Below are positions 1 to 8,434 of a DNA stretch of 64,000 bases, in pieces. The first letter of the stretch is position 1; every line of letters begins with the position of its first letter. The translations under genes and the position numbers were made by a program. The notes beneath the pieces are model-generated. The model did not search any database and had not been told where the DNA came from. It worked only from the letters and a program-made list of their open reading frames with translations. The DNA is from Natrinema sp. HArc-T2. GTDB lineage: Archaea; Halobacteriota; Halobacteria; Halobacteriales; Natrialbaceae. The stretch is taken from positions 372,001 through 436,000 of the forward strand of contig NZ_JBGUAZ010000002.1 of NCBI RefSeq assembly GCF_041821085.1. The letters run 5' to 3'.

Positions 1-1582
1 CATCGACCGGTCGGCCATCGACCTGCAGCGTCGCGTCGTACGATCCATCCCGGCTACCGACGTTGTCGACCGTGGCCGGAACCGACACCGGTTCGCCGAC
101 CGGGACCGCGATCACGCCGCCAGATGCACCGGCGATCCCAGCCGTCCCTGAGGCGTTCCAGTGCGGCCATTCCTGGCCCGCTACCTCAATGGGGCCCGAA
201 CCGAATCCGTACTCGAAGGCTGCGACTGGCTGTTCAAAGATCGCCGACTGCTGGCTCCGGGACCACATCTCCGGGGTCGCCTCGGTTCGTGTGTACCGCT
301 CGGCAGCAGCCCGAACGTCGGCCCCGCCGTAGTCCTCGAGCGTTTGCAGGAAGTCGGCCTCGGTGATCGGGCCCTCCTGGGCGTTCAGCGCGCGGAAGAC
401 GTCCGCGAGCGTCCGGTCGCCGTCGGTCGCGAGCCGCAGTCGGCGGTCGAGTTCGCCGTAGACGAGTGCCCCCTTCACGTAGTCGGTCTTCGGATCCGCC
501 CATGTCGAGCGATCAACCAGTATCCCATCGGCGTACGGCGAGCGCTCGCCGCGCTCGAGGAGGTCGCTGAAGTCCCCGAAGTCGGTGTCACCGCGCTCGA
601 AAGCGAGCAGCCCCGCGTAGTAGTCGGCCTGGGCTTCGACGAGCCACGCCGTCTTCGGTGTGGTGTCCGTCGCCGCACTCGAGAAGCGCTGCCGGACGTG
701 GACGTACTCGTGGAGCCAGGCTGGGTTCGGCTCGTCGAGTGCGGCGTCGGCGACGACCCACGCGTCGGCGCGACCGTACTGGATCCCGCGTGGCCCCCAG
801 TCGGCCTCGGTGGGCGCTGCGATCACGACCACCTCGTCGCGTCGCATCCCGACCTCGAGTCGGTCGCGTGCATCCGCCAGCGCTGTCAGGATCGCGTCCG
901 GCGACTCCTCGAGACGGGCGGCCTCGGGAACGACCAGCCGGATCGTTCCACCGTTGGTCGCTCGCTCGTACGTCGTTACCCGACCGAAGACGGCGATATG
1001 GCCGCCGGTCGCGCCCGGTCCGTCGACGGTCACTGTCTCCTCGATGCCGACCGGGTCGGTCCGGCGCAGGGAGATGTTGAGCGAGGGAACCGCGACGATC
1101 CCCCAGTCACCAGTGTCGACGAACGTGTATCCCGTCTCAGACGAGCGCGTTCCGTACGTCTCGCCCTGCCGGTCGGCCGGCATCGTGTAGCGGATCGTCG
1201 GCTCGTCAGTCGCGTCGGTCCACGCGTAGGTCCGCTCGCCCGTTCGCTCGAGGCCCGTCACCGATTCGACGCTCGCACCCTGCTGGAGTTGGATCTCGAA
1301 CTGGGTGACGGCGTCGGGGACGTGAAACGTCGTCTCCGCCTCGAACACGTCGGTGTCGTCAGGACGATGGCGGAGGACGGTCGTCCGGTCGAACACGTCC
1401 GTGGAGCCAGTACTCGGTCCGACCGAGCCGAGCGTTTCGCTGTGACTCGCGGCCAGTGCTCCGCTGGGATCGGCAGTCCCAGTGGGTGTCGCCGCCTGCG
1501 CCGGCTCGAGGACGCCGACGCCGGCCGGCAGGCTACAGATGAGCACGACGACGAACGCAAGGGCGGGGATTCGGGCGGTCAC
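1..1582 (-). CDS. secreted gluzincin-type metallopeptidase-like protein, C-terminus beyond window
   Basis: The frame stays open from a GTG at 1582 to the left edge; no other start lies upstream before non-coding sequence. The first ~28 residues are a signal peptide (Arg near the N-terminus, then a hydrophobic run ending AQA), so the protein is exported. Residues 291-295 read HEYVH, a zinc-binding HExxH motif, and a Glu in EAQADYY near residue 316 is placed as the third ligand of gluzincins such as the M61 family. About 250 residues of beta-rich sequence precede it. The last visible part (VDNVGSRDGSYDATLQV) looks like a CARDB/Ig-type domain. Substrate unknown. A protease role is inferred from the motif only. 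Confidence 0.8.
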   Translation of the reverse strand, partial: MTARIPALAFVVVLICSLPAGVGVLEPAQAATPTGTADPSGALAASHSETLGSVGPSTGSTDVFDRTTVLRHRPDDTDVFEAETTFHVPDAVTQFEIQLQQGASVESVTGLERTGERTYAWTDATDEPTIRYTMPADRQGETYGTRSSETGYTFVDTGDWGIVAVPSLNISLRRTDPVGIEETVTVDGPGATGGHIAVFGRVTTYERATNGGTIRLVVPEAARLEESPDAILTALADARDRLEVGMRRDEVVVIAAPTEADWGPRGIQYGRADAWVVADAALDEPNPAWLHEYVHVRQRFSSAATDTTPKTAWLVEAQADYYAGLLAFERGDTDFGDFSDLLERGERSPYADGILVDRSTWADPKTDYVKGALVYGELDRRLRLATDGDRTLADVFRALNAQEGPITEADFLQTLEDYGGADVRAAAERYTRTEATPEMWSRSQQSAIFEQPVAAFEYGFGSGPIEVAGQEWPHWNASGTAGIAGASGGVIAVPVGEPVSVPATVDNVGSRDGSYDATLQVDGRPVD

Positions 1583-1840
1583 TACCCACCTCTGGTTAGT
1601 CAGTGCACAAGACCTTTGTGACGACGGTATCTTCCACTGAGAAATTATATTTGAGCGAGATAGAATCGGCTATGTTAGATTCGAACGGTCGCCCGTGTCG
1701 CTGTCCTCGTGAGCGGACTACGAGAACACGTCGTTCTGGGCGATATAAACGGCCATACCCATGACGGACCATCATTCGGTTTCAAATTGTGTGATTTCTG
1801 GAAGGAGTCTTTATGCTGAATGGTAACGTTTATCCTGGGC

Positions 1841-2650
1841 ATGGTCAAGAAACGAAATCTCGACGGGATGGTCGCGATCGTCACCGGTGCTGCAGGGGAA
1901 ATCGGAGGCGGCATCGCACGCGAATTGGCCGCTGCGGGCTGTGACATCGTCATCGCCGATATCGGCGTCACGGAGTCCGCAGCCAATGACGACTCAAAGC
2001 CCGACAATATCGATCACGCCGAAGACCTCGCTGACGAGATCGAGGCATCGACGGATTCTGAGGCGGTGATCGTCGAGTGTGATGTCACGAGCGCAGACCA
2101 GACAGCGGAGATGATCGACGCAACACTCGACGAGTTCGGGCAGGTCGACATCCTCGTAAACAACGCCGGGATCATCACCTACTCGCCGGTCGAAGAACTG
2201 GATGAAAGCGAGTGGGACGCCGTCATGGACGTCAACGCGAAAGGGGTCTTTCTCTGTTCGCGCGCTGCCATCCCGGAACTCAAAGATGGCGGCACCATCG
2301 TCAATACCGCCTCCATCGCCGGCGAGATGAGCGCCGCAGGAATCAGTCACTACGCGGCATCAAAGCACGCCGTGATGGCGCTCACGAAAACGCTCGCACT
2401 CGAACTCGCCGAAGACGACGTCACGGTCAATGCGATCTGTCCAGGGATCGTCGACACCCCGATGTGGCGCGACGTCCTCACCCCCGCAAGCGAAGAGCCG
2501 TACGAGGAGACGATTCAGCGGTCGATTCCCCTCAACCGTGACCAGAAGCCGGAAGACATGGGCCGCCTCGCCGTCTTTTTCGCCGAGAATCGCAACGTTA
2601 CGGGCGAAGCGGTCAAAGTCGATGGCGGCATCACACAGGACGTTCTCTAA
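1841..2650 (+). CDS. SDR-family NAD(P)-dependent oxidoreductase
   Basis: A classical short-chain dehydrogenase of 269 residues. The Rossmann cofactor motif TGAAGEIG lies near residues 15-22, NNAGI near 107, and the catalytic Ser (NTASIAG), Tyr and Lys (YAASK) near 157, 170 and 174. Near the end, PGIVDTPMW and GEAVKVDGG are typical of the family. I chose the ATG at 1841 because MVKKRNLDG leads directly into the first beta strand; an in-frame ATG at 1820 would add seven unlikely residues. Substrate cannot be told. It stands alone, divergent from the metallopeptidase. Confidence 0.92.
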   Translation: MVKKRNLDGMVAIVTGAAGEIGGGIARELAAAGCDIVIADIGVTESAANDDSKPDNIDHAEDLADEIEASTDSEAVIVECDVTSADQTAEMIDATLDEFGQVDILVNNAGIITYSPVEELDESEWDAVMDVNAKGVFLCSRAAIPELKDGGTIVNTASIAGEMSAAGISHYAASKHAVMALTKTLALELAEDDVTVNAICPGIVDTPMWRDVLTPASEEPYEETIQRSIPLNRDQKPEDMGRLAVFFAENRNVTGEAVKVDGGITQDVL

Positions 2651-2778
2651 CGCCAGCACAAACAACGAACCGATCAGGTTCCAATACCACCTTCGCAGTA
2701 GCTGCGGTCTGTTTGTCTGATGATTCCGAAGCTATCAACGCCGCAAGAGTCAAAACCGCCTGCGACGCTCGGCGACGA

Positions 2779-2832
2779 CTACTCAGACGCTTCCGCAGCT
2801 GCTAACGGCTCGAGCGCGATCTCTGCATCCAC
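2779..2832 (-). pseudogene. orphan duplicate of the ileS 3' end
   Basis: Read on the minus strand this stretch encodes EIALEPLAAAEASE followed by TAG, exactly the last 14 residues and stop codon of the ileS gene that ends 190 bp away at 2971. The two copies differ at several third codon positions (for example CCG-TTA-GCA against CCG-CTG-GCG), so this is not a recent copy. Similarity fades upstream of the Glu codon and there is no start. It looks like the tail of a diverged ileS allele left by recombination. Confidence 0.75.
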
Positions 2833-2833
2833 C

Positions 2834-2970
2834 TTTTCCGTTCGGGTCGCTCGCGACCACTCACGCAAAAATCTGGTCCAAAAAGCTGCCTCGCTGCTCA
2901 CGGGTCGCTTTGCTCCCCGTTCGCTTCCGAGGGCTTCGCAGTCGCTCAGCCCTCGCACCGCTCGGCAGTT
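2834..2970. other. palindrome-containing spacer downstream of ileS
   Basis: This spacer between ileS and its orphan tail contains an 8-bp inverted repeat, CGAGGGCT at 2928-2935 and AGCCCTCG at 2948-2955. Further direct and inverted CGCT/AGCG words and a T-rich patch on the minus strand near 2867-2887 follow. It could act as a transcription terminator for ileS. I see no gene here. Confidence 0.45.
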
Positions 2971-5900
2971 CTATTCCGAGGCCTCAGCAGCCGCCAGCGG
3001 CTCGAGCGCGATCTCCATCGTCACGCCGTCGACATCCCACTCCTTGCGGTGGCCGTCCTCGACCGTGCGGCGTTCGTCGGCGCGGACCTCCTGGCTGATC
3101 AGGTCCTCGCGCTCGGCGACGAGGTCGGCAACGCGGTCGTCGTCGATCGCGAGGTCGAGCGCGATCCGCTCTTCGACGTCGAGATCGAGATCCTTGCGCA
3201 TCTCCTGAACCCGGCGGATGACCTCGCGAGCGTAGCCCTCGCTCTCGATATCATCGGTTAGCGAGGCGTCGACGTAGGCGACGCCGCGGTCGTCGCCGTC
3301 GGTGCCGAAGGCAGTGCCGGCGATGTCGTCGGGCGTCTGCGTGACGAAGGAAACCATCTCGTCGGTGATCTCCTCGTCGTCCTCGAGCACGTCCGCGACG
3401 GCCTCCTCGATCGCCTCGAGGCTCGGCTCGTCGATGCGGGCCTCGTTGAGCGCGTTCATGACCTGGCCGGCGCGGTCGCCGAATGCCGGGCCGAGTTCGC
3501 TCATGTCCGCCTCGGCGCTGTACTGGAGTTCGCCCCACCGGTCCTCCGGTGAGACGAGTTCGATCTCGCGGGCGTTGAGCCGCTCCTCGAGCATCCTGGT
3601 GTGGCGCTCGACGGCCTCGACGACGCGCTCGTCGTCGGCAGCGACGACCACGCGCGGGACCGGCCAGCGCAGCTTGCGACCGGCCTGCTGGCGGGCGTTC
3701 GCGCCCGCTTCCTCGATCGCACGCAGGAGTTCGACGTCCTCCTCGAGTTGCTCGTCAACCCAGTACTCGTCGACTTCGGGCCAGTCCTCCATGTGGACGG
3801 TGTCGAACGCGTCCTCATCAGTGAGGGTGCCGTAGATCTCCTCGCTGATGAAGGGCGCGTAGGGAGCCAGCAGGGCGACCGTCTCCCGCAGCACGCGGTA
3901 GAGCGTCGCGTAGGCGGCCCGCTTCGAGTCGCTGTCGGCCTCGTCCCACATGCGCTCGCGGACGGCCTGAACGTAAAAGCGCGAGACGTCCTCGACGACG
4001 AACTCGAGGAGTTCGTCGACGGCCTTGTCCTGGCGGTAGTCCTCGAAGTGGGCAGTCATCGCGGCTTTCGTCGACTGGAGCCGGGCGAGCACCCACTCGT
4101 CGAGGGGCTCGAGGGCGTCGTCGACCTCCTCGAGCGTCGTCTGCTGGGGGTCGAAGCCGTCCAGGCGCATGTACGGCAGCGGGAACCGGAAGACGTTCCA
4201 CAGCGTCCGGAGGTGGTTCTCCATCGTCTGCATCCCGTCCCAGTCGAAGCGCATGTCCTCGCCCTGCGGGTTGTTGGACAGCAAGAATAGCCGCATGACG
4301 TCCCGACCGTGGCGGTCGATCGCCTCGTGGGGATCGACTAGGATGTCCTTGGACTTGCTCATCGCGCGACCGTCGGGCATCAGCGCGTGGCCGTGCATCA
4401 ACACTTCCGTGTACGGGCTCTCGCCGAGTGCGGCGGTGCCCATCCCCAGCTGGGACCAGAACCAGCCCCGGGTCTGGTCGTGAGCCTCGAGGATCAGGTC
4501 GGCGGGCCAGAGCTCGTCGAACCGGCTGTCGTCCGAGGGGTAATCGAGGGTCCCCCACGAGGCGACCGAGGAGTCGAGCCAGACGTCGAAGACGTCGGGG
4601 ACGCGGGTGTAGGTGGTGCCATCCTCGGTGATCGTCAGGTCGTCGACCGTGTCCTTGTGGAGGTCGACCGCCTCGGGATCGACGTCCTGATCGACGCGCT
4701 CGGCGAGTTCCTCGCGGGTGCCGATGACGATCATATCCTCGTCGTCATCCCGGTCTTCGGGGGTCCAGACCGGCAGCGGAATCCCCCAGTAGCGCTGGCG
4801 GGAGACGTTCCAGTCCGGTGCTTCCTCGACGAAGTCACGGAAGCGGTTGTCGCGAGCCCACTCGGGGTGCCACTCGCTGTCCTCGATGTTCTCGAGCAGG
4901 TCGTCTTTGATATCCGTGATCGTGATGAACCACTGGTCGGTGACGATCTGGAGGATGCCCGTGTCACAGCGCCAGCAGTGGCCGTAGCTGTGGTGGACGG
5001 TGCCCGAGGCCAGCAGCGCGCCGTTGTCCTCGAGGTCGGCCATGATCTCGTCGTCGGCGTCCTTGACGAACTGGCCCTCGTACTTGCCAGCTTCCTCGGT
5101 GTAGACGCCGTCGCCGCCGACCGGACAGAAGATCGGGAAGCCGAGTTCGCGACCGCGCTCGAAGTCGACCTCACCGTGTCCGGGTGCGGAGTGGACCAGA
5201 CCAGTGCCGTCGCCGTCGGTGTCGACGTAGTCGGCGGCGTAGACTTCAAAGACGCCCTCGGCGTCGACGTGGTCGGGCACCTCCTCGGCGAGCGGGTGCT
5301 CGTAGGACCAGCCGAGTAGCTCCTCGCCGGAGAGTTTCTCGACGATCTCGTAGTCGTCGTAGCGGCCCTCCTTCAGAACCTCCTCGTGTTTCGCGTCGGC
5401 GAGATAGAGGAGTTCTTCCTCACCCTCTTTCTCGGCGCGCACGCCGACGTAGTCGCCCTCCTCGTCGACGGCGACGAAGGTGTTCGCGGGGACCGTCCAC
5501 GGCGTCGTCGTCCAGATGACGATCGAGCCCTCGCGGTCCTCGAGCTCGAATTTGACGTAAATCGAGGGGTCCTCGACGTCCTCGTACTCGACCTCGTTGT
5601 TCGCGATCGCGGTCTCACACCGGGGACACTGCGAAATCGAGCGGTGGCCCTTCTCGACTAAGCCGCGGTCGGCGGCGTTCGAAAAGCCCCACCAGGCTGC
5701 TTCCATGTATTCGGGCTCGAGGGTCTTGTAGGGGTTGTCCCAGTCCATCCAGACGCCGAAGTCCTGGAAGTCCGACTGCAGGCCCTCGAGTTGCTCGTTG
5801 GCGTAGTCCTTGCATTCCTGGATGAAGTTCTCCTCGCCGAACTCCTCGATGTCTTTCTTGTTCTCGAAACCAAGCCGCTCCTCGACGCGAGTCTCGATCG

Positions 5901-6177
5901 GGAGCCCGTGCATGTCGTAGCCCGGCCGATCGGTGACGTCGTAGCCCTGCATCCGCAGGTATCGCAGGTAGACGTCTTTCAGCGACTTGTTCCAGGTGGT
6001 TCCCATGTGCGCCGAGCCCGACGTGTACGGCGGGCCGTCGACGAAGAAAAAGGACTCACCGTCCGATCGGTGCTCGACCGTCTGCTCGTAGGCGTCGACG
6101 TCGTCCCAGTACTCGAAGACCCGTTGCTCGAGTTCGTCTGGGTCGTACTGGTCGTCGACCTCGCCGAACCTGCTCAT
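2971..6177 (-). CDS. ileS: isoleucine--tRNA ligase
   Basis: Class I aminoacyl-tRNA synthetase of 1068 residues, the usual archaeal IleRS length. It charges tRNA-Ile and edits Val. The HIGH-type signature is SAHMGT (residues 55-60, after FFFVDGPPYTSG), and the KMSKS-type signature is MSKSKDI near residue 607. Between them lies the large CP1 editing insertion, with WTTTPWT near 223. The anticodon-binding region contains DEWVLARLQSTK, followed by an archaeal C-terminal extension. The ATG at 6177 opens a standard N-terminus. A T-rich TATA-like element lies about 30 bp upstream. Gene stands alone. Confidence 0.98.
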   Translation of the reverse strand: MSRFGEVDDQYDPDELEQRVFEYWDDVDAYEQTVEHRSDGESFFFVDGPPYTSGSAHMGTTWNKSLKDVYLRYLRMQGYDVTDRPGYDMHGLPIETRVEERLGFENKKDIEEFGEENFIQECKDYANEQLEGLQSDFQDFGVWMDWDNPYKTLEPEYMEAAWWGFSNAADRGLVEKGHRSISQCPRCETAIANNEVEYEDVEDPSIYVKFELEDREGSIVIWTTTPWTVPANTFVAVDEEGDYVGVRAEKEGEEELLYLADAKHEEVLKEGRYDDYEIVEKLSGEELLGWSYEHPLAEEVPDHVDAEGVFEVYAADYVDTDGDGTGLVHSAPGHGEVDFERGRELGFPIFCPVGGDGVYTEEAGKYEGQFVKDADDEIMADLEDNGALLASGTVHHSYGHCWRCDTGILQIVTDQWFITITDIKDDLLENIEDSEWHPEWARDNRFRDFVEEAPDWNVSRQRYWGIPLPVWTPEDRDDDEDMIVIGTREELAERVDQDVDPEAVDLHKDTVDDLTITEDGTTYTRVPDVFDVWLDSSVASWGTLDYPSDDSRFDELWPADLILEAHDQTRGWFWSQLGMGTAALGESPYTEVLMHGHALMPDGRAMSKSKDILVDPHEAIDRHGRDVMRLFLLSNNPQGEDMRFDWDGMQTMENHLRTLWNVFRFPLPYMRLDGFDPQQTTLEEVDDALEPLDEWVLARLQSTKAAMTAHFEDYRQDKAVDELLEFVVEDVSRFYVQAVRERMWDEADSDSKRAAYATLYRVLRETVALLAPYAPFISEEIYGTLTDEDAFDTVHMEDWPEVDEYWVDEQLEEDVELLRAIEEAGANARQQAGRKLRWPVPRVVVAADDERVVEAVERHTRMLEERLNAREIELVSPEDRWGELQYSAEADMSELGPAFGDRAGQVMNALNEARIDEPSLEAIEEAVADVLEDDEEITDEMVSFVTQTPDDIAGTAFGTDGDDRGVAYVDASLTDDIESEGYAREVIRRVQEMRKDLDLDVEERIALDLAIDDDRVADLVAEREDLISQEVRADERRTVEDGHRKEWDVDGVTMEIALEPLAAAEASE

Positions 6178-6277
6178 ATCCGACCTAATCGCCTCCGACA
6201 GTAAAGAGGAATCGATATTGCGGGTTACTCCGAGCCCCGCTGGTCAGTATCAGTACGCAAAATCGAGTCGCGGTCGT

Positions 6278-6508
6278 TTAAATGTACTCCGCGAGGACCT
6301 TCTGATAGCCGAGCCCATACACGCCCGCATACAGCATGACGCCGCCGAGGGCAGCCAGCCACAGCGCGATCATCGCCTCGCCAGCACCGAGGTGCTGGAG
6401 ACTGGCCTGTTCGACGAGTGCACCGCCAACTGTCAACACGCCGGCGACGACGGTGTAGACGAGCAGCGAGAGTGATTCCGTGAGCAGTTCCGGGCCGATC
6501 GATGTCAT
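6278..6508 (-). CDS. small two-helix membrane protein
   Basis: A 76-residue protein with two hydrophobic segments (about residues 10-30 and 45-65) and a short polar C-terminus (YQKVLAEYI). I chose the ATG at 6508 since it precedes the first helix closely; the frame is open to an ATG at 6568, but the added residues are unlike a membrane protein start. It is divergent from the uracil-DNA glycosylase gene. No known domain recognised; function unknown. Confidence 0.65.
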   Translation of the reverse strand: MTSIGPELLTESLSLLVYTVVAGVLTVGGALVEQASLQHLGAGEAMIALWLAALGGVMLYAGVYGLGYQKVLAEYI

Positions 6509-6626
6509 TACCACGCCGGTAGCCACCCAGTCAAGGTAAACCTGTCCCCTCGCGTGCGACGCGATCACACGACTATGATCACACCGAACCGACTCGAATT
6601 ACTATCTCGACAACGGACGCTCGAGT

Positions 6627-7304
6627 GTGCCCGCGTCCGATCCAGACACCGACGGCGACGCTGACTCGGCAGCCGGCGAGCCCGCCTATCCGACCAGTCG
6701 CAACGTTCTCGAGGCAGACTGCACGCGTTGTCCCGCCCTCGCCGACGCTCGCGAGTGCATCTCGTGGGGGACCGGCAACAGCGACGCCGATGTCGTGGTC
6801 GTCGGCGAGGCTCCGGGCTACGGGAACCCCGACGCGGAGCGCTGGCAGGGTGGCAACTGGACCGGCAAGGCCTACACCTCGCGTCACTCCGGACGGCGCA
6901 TCCGCCGCATGCTCGAGCAACTCGGCTACGACGACACCTACTACACGAACGCGGTCAAGTGCTTTCCCGCGGACCCCGACGACCCCACCACGAACCGCGA
7001 GCCCACCGACGAGGAGCGAGCGACCTGTCGGACGCACCTGTTGGCCGAACTCGAGGCCATCGAGCCGACAGTGGTGCTCGCGACCGGCAAACACGCGACA
7101 ACGAGCGTGCTCGCAGCCGAAGATCGGGACCTCGAGGGGTTTCTCGACAGCGTCCTCGAGCCGGTGTGGTGTGACCGGCTCGGCGTTCATCTCGTGCCGA
7201 TCCTGCATCCATCGTATCAGGACGTCTGGATCGGTCGACTGGGATACGAGCCCGAAGCGTATCGCGCGGCGATCGGCGAGACCCTAGACGAGCTGTGTGC
7301 GTGA
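6627..7304 (+). CDS. uracil-DNA glycosylase family protein (Fe-S type)
   Basis: A 225-residue member of the UDG superfamily, which removes uracil from DNA to start base excision repair. GEAPG sits near residue 70, and the HPSYQ motif near the C-terminus takes the place of the catalytic-loop motif. Four cysteines fit the Fe-S cluster of family 4/5 enzymes: CTRC near residue 34, then VKCFP and TCRTHL near 112 and 134. Start is GTG at 6627; no ATG precedes the first motif. The N-terminal ~25 residues are an acidic, probably disordered tail. High-GC haloarchaeal DNA is prone to cytosine deamination, which fits the role. Confidence 0.88.
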   Translation: MPASDPDTDGDADSAAGEPAYPTSRNVLEADCTRCPALADARECISWGTGNSDADVVVVGEAPGYGNPDAERWQGGNWTGKAYTSRHSGRRIRRMLEQLGYDDTYYTNAVKCFPADPDDPTTNREPTDEERATCRTHLLAELEAIEPTVVLATGKHATTSVLAAEDRDLEGFLDSVLEPVWCDRLGVHLVPILHPSYQDVWIGRLGYEPEAYRAAIGETLDELCA

Positions 7305-7424
7305 TCGTCCACGGGCCGAGTACGAGCACCGATCTCGATTCCACGTGACTCGCGTTGCTGGGCCAAATAAGGGCTATAATCGTCTCTAGAGTCCTCACTC
7401 ACGATAGTATCATACGACAGGCAG

Positions 7425-7435
7425 CGTTAATATGG
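7425..7435 (+). promoter_or_regulatory. TATA-like box for the zinc microprotein
   Basis: CGTTAATATGG lies about 27 bp before the ATG at 7457, the spacing expected for a leaderless haloarchaeal transcript. A 6-bp inverted repeat (GGTGCG ... CGCACC, 7435-7456) fills the gap between box and start codon. Confidence 0.5.
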
Positions 7436-7456
7436 TGGTGCGTGGTATCGCGCACC

Positions 7457-7582
7457 ATGTCTTCCAGCGAAAAGTTCGCGCGAACGACGTACACCTGCCC
7501 GGAATGTGCGGGCAAACTCATGAATCATCGACACACGTTCGAATGCCGGGCATGTGGGTACATGCCGTTTCGTGTGAGGTGA
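7457..7582 (+). CDS. zinc-ribbon microprotein (41 aa)
   Basis: A 41-residue protein with two CxxC knuckles, TCPECAG at residues 14-17 and ECRACGY near 31-34. It is a complete minimal zinc ribbon with little else. Start is the ATG in CACCATGTC, with a TATA-like box 27 bp upstream. Haloarchaea encode many such one-domain zinc-finger proteins below 60-70 residues; I recall that some in Haloferax affect growth or biofilm phenotypes. The specific role here is unknown. It is not in an operon with the HIT gene, which starts 139 bp later. Confidence 0.75.
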   Translation: MSSSEKFARTTYTCPECAGKLMNHRHTFECRACGYMPFRVR

Positions 7583-7720
7583 TACTGACAGGTGTCCGTA
7601 TGAGACTGCTCGAGACGAGTCCGTGACCACCCGACCACGTCTCGGGCCTGTCGCCAGCGGCCAGCGAGTCTCGAGCGCGCTCGGGAAACCTTCATACGAC
7701 GAGGCGACACACACTCGCGT

Positions 7721-8140
7721 ATGAGTACGATCTTCAGTCAGATCGTCGAGGGAGAGATCCCAGCGCGAATCGTCTACGAAGACGAGGCCACAGCCGCCTT
7801 TTTGGACGCCAATCCACTGTCGCCCGGTCACACGCTGGTCGTCCCGAAAGCGGAGTACGAGCAACTCGACGACGTTCCCGCGGACGTCGCCGCGGACCTG
7901 TACGACACCATCCACCGCCTTGTCCCGGTCGTCGAGGAAGCCGTCGACGCCGACGGGACGACCGTCGCGTTCAACAACGGCGAAGCTGCAGGCCAAGAAG
8001 TGCCACACGTCCACTGTCACATCGTCCCGCGCTTCGAAGGCGACGGTGGTGGCCCGATCCACTCCATGTTCGGCCAGCGACCCGACCTCGACGACGACGA
8101 ACTCGACGACATCGCCGCCGATATCGAATCTCGCGCCTAA
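7721..8140 (+). CDS. HIT family hydrolase (histidine triad nucleotide-binding)
   Basis: A 139-residue Hint/HIT protein. The histidine triad HVHCHIVPR is near residues 95-103, preceded by FNNGEAAGQ. The N-terminus (MSTIFSQIVEGEIPARIVYEDE) is the standard Hint start. Such proteins hydrolyse AMP linked to lysine or other leaving groups; the physiological substrate is not known. Length and motif are complete. TTCATACG about 30 bp upstream may be its TATA box. Confidence 0.95.
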   Translation: MSTIFSQIVEGEIPARIVYEDEATAAFLDANPLSPGHTLVVPKAEYEQLDDVPADVAADLYDTIHRLVPVVEEAVDADGTTVAFNNGEAAGQEVPHVHCHIVPRFEGDGGGPIHSMFGQRPDLDDDELDDIAADIESRA

Positions 8141-8230
8141 GCCGGCGACGCTCACTGGCTTTCGATACCCGAGTCAAAACACACACGCAAGTGCCGTGAC
8201 GTTTTTACTGTCCGCCCGGGCATATCGCGT

Positions 8231-8434
8231 ATGAGTCTCGCCGACAGGGTCGCCGTCGCCCTCGAGTTAGGCAGCGTCCTCGTCTCGTGTCTGCTCTTTG
8301 CGGGGACGTTCTTCCTTCTCGCGAGTGGCCCCCCGACCGGTCGGGGCGATCCATGGGTAGTGCTGATCGGCGTCGGAACGGCGTTCGTACTCGTCTGGAC
8401 AGTGGTCGTTCCACTGTACGAGCGTACCCTATAG
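8231..8434 (+). CDS. small membrane protein, 67 aa
   Basis: Two transmembrane helices (about residues 10-32 and 42-62) joined by a short loop with GPPTGRGD. Its stop codon lies in the palindrome CTATAG, which also provides the stop of the convergent prepilin peptidase gene, so the two genes overlap by six bases. A T-rich element GTTTTTAC about 25 bp upstream could be its promoter. No known domain recognised; similar small haloarchaeal proteins are annotated only as hypothetical. Confidence 0.65.
   Translation: MSLADRVAVALELGSVLVSCLLFAGTFFLLASGPPTGRGDPWVVLIGVGTAFVLVWTVVVPLYERTL

Noticed and set aside
161-1621. Plus-strand open frame of 486 codons
   Set aside because: It lies opposite the metallopeptidase; the minus strand shows a signal peptide and HEYVH, the plus frame has no recognisable motif and an unnatural Arg-rich composition.
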